Source: CALCKU01 sp964534845
GTDB lineage: Bacteria > Pseudomonadota > Alphaproteobacteria > Caulobacterales > Maricaulaceae
Direction: 5' to 3'
Length of the DNA: 24,253 bases
Assembly (NCBI GenBank): GCA_964534845.1
Contig: CAZHPV010000036.1
Span: 1-24,253, forward strand
The notes below the pieces were generated by a model. The model had not been told where the DNA came from. It made no database searches and saw only the letters and a list, made by a program, of their open reading frames with translations. A program made the translations under genes and the position numbers. Below, piece by piece: positions 7,132-14,581 of this stretch. Numbering within the stretch: the stretch's first letter is position 1; the number at the start of each line of letters is the position of its first letter.

Positions 7132-8594
7132 ATTTCAGAGCCGTCCCACCACTCACGGCCATCACGGTCAATCATCATGGCAGCCTGCAATGGCCCGTCA
7201 GTGCCTGCGGGATAGCTTTCAAGAGGATGGTGATTATTGGCCCATATTTCCAATAAATCGTCTACCCATTCCCATGCGGCTTCTACTTCGTCGCCGCGCA
7301 TAAACAAGGAGAGATTGCCGCGAATAATATCCATCAGGAGGCGTTCATAAGCATCAGGATAGCGTACTGTAAAATTATCGGCATATGACAAATTCAGCGG
7401 CAGGGATTTAAGGCGCATGCCGCCAGGACCCGGTTCCTTGATTTGCATGTAAAGCTTCATACCCTCATCGGGCTGGAGGCGAATCACCAAACGGTTCGGG
7501 GCATGATCGGCATTCTCGAATAATTGGTGCGGCGTAGGCTTAAATTGTACAACAATCTCGGAGCGCCGGCTGATCATGCGCTTACCTGTGCGCAGATAAA
7601 AAGGTACGCCAGACCAGCGCCAATTTTCTATTTCGACTTTTAAGGCGACATAGGTTTCTGTTTCGCTTTTCGGTTCTGTGAGGGTCTCAAGATAGGATTT
7701 CACGGCTTCGCCGTTGACAAGGCCAGCCTGATATTGGGCCCGTACTGTTTTTTGCTCAATGGTCTGGGGTGTATATTTCATCAAGGCCTTCAGGACTTTG
7801 ATTTTTTCGGTTCTAACGCTGTCTGCATCAAGGGCATTGGGCGGTTCCATCGCGGTGAGGCAAAGCAGCTGCAAGAGATGGTTCTGCACCATATCCCGCA
7901 TTGCGCCTGAGCGATCATAATAATCAGCGCGTCCCTCGAGACCGACATCCTCTGCCACAGTTATCTGGACATGATCGATTGCGCTTCGCGACCAGATCGG
8001 TTCGAAAAGTGTATTGGCAAAGCGTAAGACAAGAAGGTTCTGCACGGTTTCTTTGCCCAGATAGTGGTCGATTCTATAAACACTCTCTTCCGGGAAAACC
8101 TCACCAACGCCTCTATTAATGGCTTGAGCAGATGCTAAATCCGTCCCGATAGGTTTTTCTAAAACCAGACGGGCACAGGCGGTATTTAAAGCATTGGCTT
8201 TCAACGCCTTGCAAATATCCACATATATAAGGGGTGTTGTTGCGAGATAGAAAACAAGCGGCCGGCCCGTATCTGGCAAGGCGGCCTTAACGCTGCCCCA
8301 ATCCGCTTTGGGGTCGGTCGCGTCCATTGCCATGTAATCCAGATGTTTAGAAAAGTCTTTCCATTTATCCTTATCCCAGACTTTTGTCGTGCTTTTACAG
8401 GCCTTCATGGCAAAATCCTTGAACCCTGCCAGTGTCATGTCAGACCGCGCAATCGCAAGAATACGGCAACTCTTATGTATTTGACCGTCTAGGAAGCGGT
8501 GAAAAAGAGCGGGTAATAATTTTCGCCTAGCCAGATCTCCATTCCCGCCAATAATGACAATATCAAAGGGGTCGACCGGGATGAATGCTGCCAA
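7128..8594 (-). CDS. zwf: Glucose-6-phosphate 1-dehydrogenase
   Basis: Oxidises glucose 6-phosphate to the lactone with NAD(P)+, feeding Entner-Doudoroff and giving NADPH. The 488-residue length is normal. The dinucleotide fold begins IIGGNGDLARRKLLPAL (residues 14-30; GGNGDL replaces the commoner GASGDL). The substrate site EKPIG is at 146-150 and RIDHYLGKETVQN at 174-186. The segment around the likely catalytic His is YYDRSGAMRDMVQNHLLQLL. The start is a TTG at 8594, five bases after a perfect AGGAGG; no ATG precedes the Rossmann motif, so the rare start is needed. It follows ppc by nine bases and overlaps pgl by four. Confidence 0.95.
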   Translation of the reverse strand: MAAFIPVDPFDIVIIGGNGDLARRKLLPALFHRFLDGQIHKSCRILAIARSDMTLAGFKDFAMKACKSTTKVWDKDKWKDFSKHLDYMAMDATDPKADWGSVKAALPDTGRPLVFYLATTPLIYVDICKALKANALNTACARLVLEKPIGTDLASAQAINRGVGEVFPEESVYRIDHYLGKETVQNLLVLRFANTLFEPIWSRSAIDHVQITVAEDVGLEGRADYYDRSGAMRDMVQNHLLQLLCLTAMEPPNALDADSVRTEKIKVLKALMKYTPQTIEQKTVRAQYQAGLVNGEAVKSYLETLTEPKSETETYVALKVEIENWRWSGVPFYLRTGKRMISRRSEIVVQFKPTPHQLFENADHAPNRLVIRLQPDEGMKLYMQIKEPGPGGMRLKSLPLNLSYADNFTVRYPDAYERLLMDIIRGNLSLFMRGDEVEAAWEWVDDLLEIWANNHHPLESYPAGTDGPLQAAMMIDRDGREWWDGSEI

Positions 8595-8603
8595 TTAAAC
8601 CTC

Positions 8604-11435
8604 CTAGCCAAATGCATCAAAATGATGCGTTAGTGCTATCGTTACTTGCTTAGAGAGCTGCGAAGCGCGCGCAAGCGGTTTTATAATGGTTTCTGCTAAA
8701 TGCGGGAAGCCCTCATGCGAGCTTGGTAAATTATCCGCAACTTCCGTGAGGCTATTGACCCAATCCATTTTATTGCCGCGTTCTGGATATTGCGCCTTTA
8801 GGTCGGCAATAATGCGTTCCACGTCGTTATCCTGCAAGCGTTGCAAAATATCGACATTGCTACTGCCTTCTATGACAAATTGCGGCAATTGGGCGGCCAG
8901 TATTTGCATCTTCATCAAAACGGCGAGTCGCATTGCGGTGAGAATTCGTAAGGCGAAGTTATTAGGCGCCGGATTTTGGGTAAAGGCCCGATCTAATTGC
9001 AATTTATCCAGTCCCAACATGTTTGATAGGGAGTTGATATGAATTTGTTGGGTGTTTTGCATCAGGGCATTAGCGATAATATGGCCCGGAGCTTTTAGCC
9101 AGGGTTCTTGCCCTGACAAAGCCCGCCCTAGCCAGAAATCGGGATCAAATAGCCGGCCATATGCAGTCAGAATGGATTTATCAGCGCGTTCAATGGCCAA
9201 TAGCCCTAAATCCATAACACGTTTGAAACGGTCAGAATTTTTGTATAAGTGCGCAAAGCCTTCAGGATCTATATTGGCGGCTCTGCCCAATCCGAAATAA
9301 ATATTCGCACTAACGGAATATTGCTGCAAAATCGCATTATGTGGAATAGCCCGTATAGAGCGCGGATCCATTGTCCCCGCATTTGTACCGGGGCGTTTAA
9401 CGGCTCTCGAGCCGGTTTTAATCAAAAGATTTTGCGAGAACGGACCTAATATATTCGTATAATCCGTTGAGGCATATAAACGCTCTTGTTCAAAGTTTAG
9501 GGTTTGGAAAATATCCCAGGAAAAATCCCGGTTTTTGTAAAAAATATCGTCGCCTGCGTCTTCATGCTGTTCATAGCGGGCATTAACAAGAGACAAAAGG
9601 CTGGCATGGCTAAGCGCGTCTGTCTGAAACCACAAAAATCCATCGCCGCCTTGGAAACTCGTCTCATGACAAAAAGCAATTTCGCACTGGTCAAATGCAC
9701 GCATCGCCCAAGGGCTCATAACATAGAAGAGCCGGTCCGCGAGCGTGCCGGGATGTCCGCCTCGTCCCATAGATTCACCATGTGTGTTGAAAATGACCGC
9801 TTTGACGTCGTCCAGCCCGTGTTCTTTCATGACGCTGGCAAGATGGGATTGGGCGCGCTCAATAGAGAGTGTCGCCGGGATTTGCCCCATAAACCGTCCC
9901 GCATCTGAAAACCCGGTTTGCATGGCCAAAATTTTGCGCTTTTTAACGTAGTCCCGATAGCTTTTATAGGACAATAATTTGCCAACCGTGCGTCCGGCAT
10001 TATTTAGCGCATTGCCGGTTTCAAATAAGGGTGAAATATCAATATCGTTTTCTAGACCGTAAGTGCGGGCCAGATAGAGCATGCCCAGCGGGACGATACT
10101 GTTTTCACATTCGGCGATTAACATGCGCACAGGCGTTTCATTGTCGATGTATTTTTGTATATGCGCGATCAAAATAAGTTGACGGCGGGCGGTGATTTTT
10201 TCAGTCGCCAATGACGCAAAATTAATTGTCGTCGGTTTTATTTTGTCTATCCGTTTCGCAATATTATTTGAGAGCGTGCGTTCATCGCTCCCAATATTTG
10301 CGCCTGCTCCGCTCAAGCCAAATTCGGGGCGTAGAGCTTCCATGACATGTCGGGAATTTACCCGGAAATGAAGTCGAGCTGTTCCCAGACCAAAGCAATT
10401 TAATCGTGCACGCAAGAGTAATAAACTTTGTTTGACTGCTTCATCTGTTGTGCTTGTAAGGGCTTCGTTTATCAGTGGATATAGCGATTTCGTACTACGC
10501 AAACGCCGCTTTGTGCTACGGGTGAGGTGATTGGCAGCTTCCACCAGATTGGCGGTATCTGTCAGTTCTTTGTTGAAAAGTTCCAGATCATGTTGAGTGC
10601 TTTGCAAAGCCTGATCAAAGCGATTGATAAGCGCATCAAGCGACCCTATTTCCGGAGCATTTTTAGCGCAGCTTTTTCGGATTTTTTGGGCTTGGTCTAA
10701 ATAGACCGAGACTTGCTGTTTTTTCTCGCTTAAGCGCAGGCGAATAGCATCGCCCCAATCAATATCAGTGCGCCCGTCAATATCATAGCCCACCCAGCTA
10801 TAGACTTTAAAGAGCCTTGGTGTGAGCTCGGTCCATTGTTTTGGAAACCATGACCGGGCAATTTCGAGAACTTTGGCATTCAGCTTATCGAGAGCCTCTT
10901 GAATCCGCATGAGGGTTAATTGCGTCTGACGGTGCTCCTCCTGCAGGGTCATCGACTTTTTTTGTAGATAGGCTTCTTGCTTTAAGCTTTCCGTCAATTC
11001 GCTCTTTATTTTAGGCGTTGCGCTCGCCATTTTACCGATAATTTGATAAATCTCTGTTGGCAGACAAAAGGTTGGGTGGGCTGTTAAAACAATGCCCTGA
11101 CCCACGCTTTCAGCCCAGCTTTTAAAGGTTTTAAAACCGTCATTTGCCTTACTTTCTGCTAAAGCCTCAAATTCGGCATTCACCTTTTTAATGTCTGCAA
11201 GGCCGGAGCGTCGCCGCAAACGTTCAGCCCGACCGATCGCGCCTTCATCAGAAATCAATTTGATAATGGCTTCAATATCCCGGAACGCAAGTTCGCGGGA
11301 TTCGATCAATTTCGAAATTTCAAAGGCAAGCAAGCTAACCGAATTTGTTTGCGGGTTATTTTCGGAAAATTCCGAATAGTTGCTTAAGCGGTCTTTGAAA
11401 TTTTCAAGCCACTCTGTTTCGCTTTTGCGTCTCAA
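8604..11435 (-). CDS. ppc: Phosphoenolpyruvate carboxylase family protein (divergent)
   Basis: A 943-residue protein of the PEPcase family, which carboxylates PEP to oxaloacetate as an anaplerotic step. Recognisable blocks in order: VLTAHPTF (116-123, with the conserved His120), GYDIDG (216-221, where classical enzymes have GxDRDGNP), LHFRVNS (355-361), ISPLFETGNALNNA (467-480), GFSDAGRFMG (508-517), HGESMGRGGHP (552-562), LIKTGSRAVKRPG (671-683) and IRAIP (694-698). Length fits the family. However, the classical HGRGG loop reads HGE followed directly by SMGRGG, the Lys of the SDSxKD motif is Arg, and the usual C-terminal RNTG is absent (the protein ends HHFDAFG). Carboxylase activity is therefore probable but not certain. 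The start is TTG 11435, nine bases after AGGAG; the gap stop codon TAG lies within that site. No alternative start is near. Confidence 0.8.
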   Translation of the reverse strand: MRRKSETEWLENFKDRLSNYSEFSENNPQTNSVSLLAFEISKLIESRELAFRDIEAIIKLISDEGAIGRAERLRRRSGLADIKKVNAEFEALAESKANDGFKTFKSWAESVGQGIVLTAHPTFCLPTEIYQIIGKMASATPKIKSELTESLKQEAYLQKKSMTLQEEHRQTQLTLMRIQEALDKLNAKVLEIARSWFPKQWTELTPRLFKVYSWVGYDIDGRTDIDWGDAIRLRLSEKKQQVSVYLDQAQKIRKSCAKNAPEIGSLDALINRFDQALQSTQHDLELFNKELTDTANLVEAANHLTRSTKRRLRSTKSLYPLINEALTSTTDEAVKQSLLLLRARLNCFGLGTARLHFRVNSRHVMEALRPEFGLSGAGANIGSDERTLSNNIAKRIDKIKPTTINFASLATEKITARRQLILIAHIQKYIDNETPVRMLIAECENSIVPLGMLYLARTYGLENDIDISPLFETGNALNNAGRTVGKLLSYKSYRDYVKKRKILAMQTGFSDAGRFMGQIPATLSIERAQSHLASVMKEHGLDDVKAVIFNTHGESMGRGGHPGTLADRLFYVMSPWAMRAFDQCEIAFCHETSFQGGDGFLWFQTDALSHASLLSLVNARYEQHEDAGDDIFYKNRDFSWDIFQTLNFEQERLYASTDYTNILGPFSQNLLIKTGSRAVKRPGTNAGTMDPRSIRAIPHNAILQQYSVSANIYFGLGRAANIDPEGFAHLYKNSDRFKRVMDLGLLAIERADKSILTAYGRLFDPDFWLGRALSGQEPWLKAPGHIIANALMQNTQQIHINSLSNMLGLDKLQLDRAFTQNPAPNNFALRILTAMRLAVLMKMQILAAQLPQFVIEGSSNVDILQRLQDNDVERIIADLKAQYPERGNKMDWVNSLTEVADNLPSSHEGFPHLAETIIKPLARASQLSKQVTIALTHHFDAFG

Positions 11436-11447
11436 ATTGTCAGTCTC

Positions 11448-12452
11448 CTAAAGATAACGTGACATAATTGCGGCTGTGTCAAACATACGATTTGAGAAAC
11501 CCCATTCATTATCATACCACGACATTATGCGTACAAGGTGCCCCTGATTAACATAAGTTTGATCAGGCACAAAGCACGAGGACCTTGGATCGTGATTTAA
11601 ATCTATAGAGACGAGCGGATCTTCTATATATCCCAACACACTCGGGATTTTCTTGCTGGCAGCCTTAAAACTGGCGCAAACCTCATCTATCGTCGTAGAT
11701 TTTTCAACAGTCACAGTCAGGTCTACCATTGAGACATTTGGAACCGGCACACGTACCGCTACGCCGTCCAGCTTGCCGTTTAGGTCCGGCAAGACAAGGC
11801 CTATGGCTTTGGTGGCGCCTGTTGTTGTCGGTATCATGGATAAGGCGGCTGCGCGTCCGCGGTAGGGGTCTTTGCTCAGGCTGTCATGTGTGGGTTGATT
11901 GCCTGTATAAGCATGTATGGTTGTCATCATGCCGCTTTTGATGCCGAAATTGCTATTCAGGACAGAGAGCAGTGGTGCGAGCGCATTTGTTGTGCATGAC
12001 GCATTCGAGATAATGATATCGGCGGCGTCTATAAGGTCGTCATTTACGCCGTAAACAATCGTTTTGGATTTATCCTTGGACGGGGCAGAGATCAGGACGC
12101 GTTTGGCTCCGGCGGAAATGTGCTTTTGGCAAAGCTCTTGTGTGAGAAAATGTCCCGTACATTCAAGGACAATATCAACGCCGAGTTCGGCCCAAGGGAG
12201 TTTCGCCGGATCGCGTTCCGCAAAACTCGCTATTTTACTGTTATTTACTGTCAGTGTATCAGCCGTGGCCGAAACCTTGGCTGCGAAAGGGCCGTGAACA
12301 CTGTCATATTTTAGAAGTTGGGCAAGGCGTTCTGTCGGGCCAAGGTCATTAATAGCTACAATCTCAAAGTCTTTTCGACTTGTTTCAACCCATGCACGCA
12401 TTACCATGCGTCCGATGCGTCCAAAACCATTAATCGCGAGTTTAATTGTCAT
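11448..12452 (-). CDS. gap: Glyceraldehyde-3-phosphate dehydrogenase, type I
   Basis: Converts glyceraldehyde 3-phosphate to 1,3-bisphosphoglycerate with NAD+. The 334-residue length is standard. The Rossmann loop GFGRIG is at 9-14, the acidic residue after beta-2 is Asp36 (NDLG), which in this family favours NAD+, and the catalytic Cys153 lies in SNASCTTNALAPL. TTIHAYTGNQ, SMIPTTTGATKAIG and the C-terminal SWYDNEWGFSNRM are all conserved. It is the first gene of the gap-ppc-zwf-pgl-edd-eda block; its upstream region carries the GCAACA words and faces the DeoR-type regulator. It takes the triose made by Eda onward. The start ATG is preceded by a weak AAGAAAG site. Confidence 0.96.
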   Translation of the reverse strand: MTIKLAINGFGRIGRMVMRAWVETSRKDFEIVAINDLGPTERLAQLLKYDSVHGPFAAKVSATADTLTVNNSKIASFAERDPAKLPWAELGVDIVLECTGHFLTQELCQKHISAGAKRVLISAPSKDKSKTIVYGVNDDLIDAADIIISNASCTTNALAPLLSVLNSNFGIKSGMMTTIHAYTGNQPTHDSLSKDPYRGRAAALSMIPTTTGATKAIGLVLPDLNGKLDGVAVRVPVPNVSMVDLTVTVEKSTTIDEVCASFKAASKKIPSVLGYIEDPLVSIDLNHDPRSSCFVPDQTYVNQGHLVRIMSWYDNEWGFSNRMFDTAAIMSRYL

Positions 12453-12504
12453 GGAATCAACTTTCTTTAACTATATCATTGCGTTGCGTTTTTATGTTAT
12501 TTAA

Positions 12505-12600
12505 GCAACATGTTTCTTCTTTTACCTATAATATAAGTGTTTTGCAACATTATATTTTATTGAATTAGTTTAAATGTTGCTTTGGCAACAAAATTTGTTG
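12505..12600. promoter_or_regulatory. Repeated GCAACA/TGTTGC words, likely operator cluster
   Basis: The 164 bases between gap and the divergent regulator hold the same hexamer several times: GCAACA at 12505-12510 (followed by TGTTTC, a near-palindrome), GCAACA at 12544-12549, and an inverted pair TGTTGC-N4-GCAACA at 12575-12590, with a further partial TTGTTG at 12595-12600. DeoR-family repressors bind repeated or inverted sites of this kind in their own promoter regions. On the minus strand a TATAAT hexamer (12554 down to 12549) overlaps the second copy and could be the -10 of the gap operon, although no good -35 was found. Binding by the neighbouring regulator is inferred. Confidence 0.48.
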
Positions 12601-12616
12601 AAATGCCTGTAGGTTT

Positions 12617-13441
12617 ATGGCATGGAGCCATATGGATCAGAATTTAGACCGTAAATTGGCGGATAAGCCGCCCTTTGAACCGAATTCCCGTCAGGCTGCG
12701 ATATTGAAAGTGATTGCAGAGACGGGATTTGCCGAAACCGGGCTAATGGCAAGATATTTGTCTAAAACGCCACAAACGATCCGTCGGGATTTCAAAGAGC
12801 TTGAAAGCCATGGATTGGTCAAACAAATTCGTGGCGGCGCCAAATCCGGCGAAAGGGCGGGCCATCAAAATTTGCCATATTCCCAGCGCCAGCTCTCGCG
12901 GTCCATCGAGAAACAGATTATCGGCCAATTTGCAGCCGGGCTTATTCCGGATGACAAATGTGTGTTTTTAAGCTTGGGCACGAGTACTGAAGCCGTAGCC
13001 CGGAATATGCTTGAGCACAAAAACATGCAATTTGTGACCAATAATCTTAATATTGCAAATCTTCTCCGAGATAATATGACCTCGCAAACGCAATTATGCG
13101 GCGGTGTAGTGCGCCGGGAAGATGGCGGCCTATTAGACCCGCGTGCCATCGAGCTTATCAGTAATATTCGTACCGATTATAGCCTCATCGGTATCGGGGC
13201 CATCGCGGATGATGGCGGTCTGTTTTGTTATGATATTGATGAGGTCCGCACGGCGCAAGCTGTTGTACGCAATTCCGATGTGAGTATTTTGGTCGCCGAT
13301 GAGCGTAAGTTCGGCCGTAAAGCCAATCACAGAATGGGCAATTTGTCCGACATAGATATTTTTGTCACCGATAATGCCAATAATACGGATATTGCCGAGC
13401 TCTGTCATGAAAAGGGCGTTCAACTTATTCTCGCGTCTTAA
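12617..13441 (+). CDS. DeoR/GlpR family transcriptional regulator
   Basis: A 274-residue DNA-binding protein. The N-terminal winged helix (about residues 24-75) contains RQAAILKVI, then the recognition segment SKTPQTIRRDFKELESHGLVKQIRGGA, the DeoR signature. The C-terminal sugar-phosphate-sensing domain of the ribose-5-phosphate-isomerase-like fold has SLGTSTEAVA (effector-binding loop), FVTNNLNIANLL, LCGGVVRREDGGLL, IGIGAIADDGGL and VADERKFGRKA. It most resembles GlpR-type members. It is divergent from the gap-eda operon and probably represses it, with a phosphorylated sugar as inducer; the effector cannot be named. Start is uncertain: ATG 12617 or ATG 12632 (MDQNLDRK), the latter with GGAG four bases before it. 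Confidence 0.87.
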   Translation: MAWSHMDQNLDRKLADKPPFEPNSRQAAILKVIAETGFAETGLMARYLSKTPQTIRRDFKELESHGLVKQIRGGAKSGERAGHQNLPYSQRQLSRSIEKQIIGQFAAGLIPDDKCVFLSLGTSTEAVARNMLEHKNMQFVTNNLNIANLLRDNMTSQTQLCGGVVRREDGGLLDPRAIELISNIRTDYSLIGIGAIADDGGLFCYDIDEVRTAQAVVRNSDVSILVADERKFGRKANHRMGNLSDIDIFVTDNANNTDIAELCHEKGVQLILAS

Positions 13442-13474
13442 CCTCTATTGGAGACTTACGGGTCGTGTGAAACA

Positions 13475-13502
13475 TTGACGGCGGTTATGGCCGTGTTATA
13501 GC
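13475..13502 (+). promoter_or_regulatory. Candidate sigma-70 promoter for moaA
   Basis: TTGACG (13475-13480) is followed after 16 bases by TATAGC (13497-13502). The pair lies in the 127-base gap between the regulator stop and the moaA start, leaving a leader of about 60 bases. The match is reasonable for a housekeeping promoter but rests on inspection alone. No molybdenum-cofactor riboswitch was recognised in the leader. Confidence 0.35.
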
Positions 13503-13568
13503 TCGAAGCTGAGTATAACCCAGTCCTTCGAAACCGGTTTGTTTTTCGGGACGCTATGAGATGGCTTA

Positions 13569-14546
13569 ATGCAATTAGTCGATAATTTCGGACGAGAGAT
13601 AGAATATTTACGCCTCTCTGTAACAGACAGGTGTGATATGCGCTGTGTCTATTGCATGGCCGAGAAAATGACTTTTCTCCCGCGCTCCGATTTATTGACC
13701 TTGGAAGAGCTGGCCGCTATTAGCCACCGCTTTATTGATTATGGTGTAAAAAAAATCCGAATTAGCGGAGGCGAGCCTCTTGTTCGCCGTGACGTTATGG
13801 AATTATTTGCCGCGCTTTCGGGTCGTCTTGGGTCCGGTCTCTCGGAACTGACCTTGACTACAAATGGTACTCAACTCTCCAAATATGCTGACAGGCTGGC
13901 CTCACTCGGGGTGAAGCGGCTTAATCTCTCACTGGACAGTCTGGATGCCGATGTGTTTACCAAGCTGGCGCGCCGCAATGTTTTACCGGACGTATTGGAG
14001 GGCATAAAAGCCGCAAAAGAGGCCGGTATTCATATCAAAATCAATACCGTTTTACTGCCTGAAAATCTGGCGGATATTCCTGATATGATGGTTTGGGCGC
14101 ATGGGCAGGGATTTGATATGAGCCTGATCGAAATTATGCCTATGGGTATGACGGATGCAGATCGCCGCGCTCAATTTGTACCAATGACACGCGCAAAGGA
14201 TTTATTAGCGCAGCGTTTTGATCTTACGCCGATAGCGGCCAAGGATACTTTGGGCGGTCCGGCTCGCTTTTCTTTGGTAAACGAAACGAAAGGCCGCATT
14301 GGGTTTATTTCCCCTTTGACCAATAATTTCTGCGCCGGGTGTAACCGTGTCCGTTTAACCTGCACGGGTCGAATTTATATGTGTCTGGGACAAGATGACC
14401 ACATAGATCTACGCCAGATTTACCGCACGGGTGGTGATTTAGATAAGGCGATTGCTAAGGCAGTGCGTCTCAAACCCGAGGCCCATGATTTTTCTATTTC
14501 TGATCAACCAAGTGTCAAACGGCATATGTCTGTGACAGGCGGATAG
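13569..14546 (+). CDS. moaA: GTP 3',8-cyclase MoaA (molybdenum cofactor biosynthesis)
   Basis: Radical SAM enzyme that, with MoaC, turns GTP into cyclic pyranopterin monophosphate in the first stage of molybdenum cofactor synthesis. The 325-residue length is typical. The N-terminal cluster motif CDMRCVYC gives Cys22, Cys26 and Cys29. SGGEPLVRRD binds SAM, TLTTNGTQLS and LNLSLDSLD follow, and the C-terminal second cluster motif is CAGCNRVRLTCTGRIYMC. The protein ends in the conserved Gly-Gly (SVTGG), which MoaA needs for activity. An in-frame stop at 13557-13559 fixes the start at or after 13569; its ribosome site is weak. No other moa/moe gene lies in the window, so it appears to be a stand-alone gene. 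Confidence 0.95.
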   Translation: MQLVDNFGREIEYLRLSVTDRCDMRCVYCMAEKMTFLPRSDLLTLEELAAISHRFIDYGVKKIRISGGEPLVRRDVMELFAALSGRLGSGLSELTLTTNGTQLSKYADRLASLGVKRLNLSLDSLDADVFTKLARRNVLPDVLEGIKAAKEAGIHIKINTVLLPENLADIPDMMVWAHGQGFDMSLIEIMPMGMTDADRRAQFVPMTRAKDLLAQRFDLTPIAAKDTLGGPARFSLVNETKGRIGFISPLTNNFCAGCNRVRLTCTGRIYMCLGQDDHIDLRQIYRTGGDLDKAIAKAVRLKPEAHDFSISDQPSVKRHMSVTGG

Positions 14547-14581
14547 GTGAGACAGGATAGGTTAGGGGCTAGGCCTTCCGG

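Noticed and set aside
9504..9908. Open frame of 134 codons on the plus strand
   Set aside because: Antisense to the conserved middle of the PEPC gene, with no recognisable motif.
12527..12532. TATAAT on the plus strand upstream of the DeoR-type regulator
   Set aside because: No -35 at the right distance; it may be the regulator's -10, but the AT-rich spacer makes chance matches likely.
13442..13568. Possible molybdenum-cofactor riboswitch before moaA
   Set aside because: No recognisable Moco-motif core was found; only a plausible promoter and a short leader are visible.
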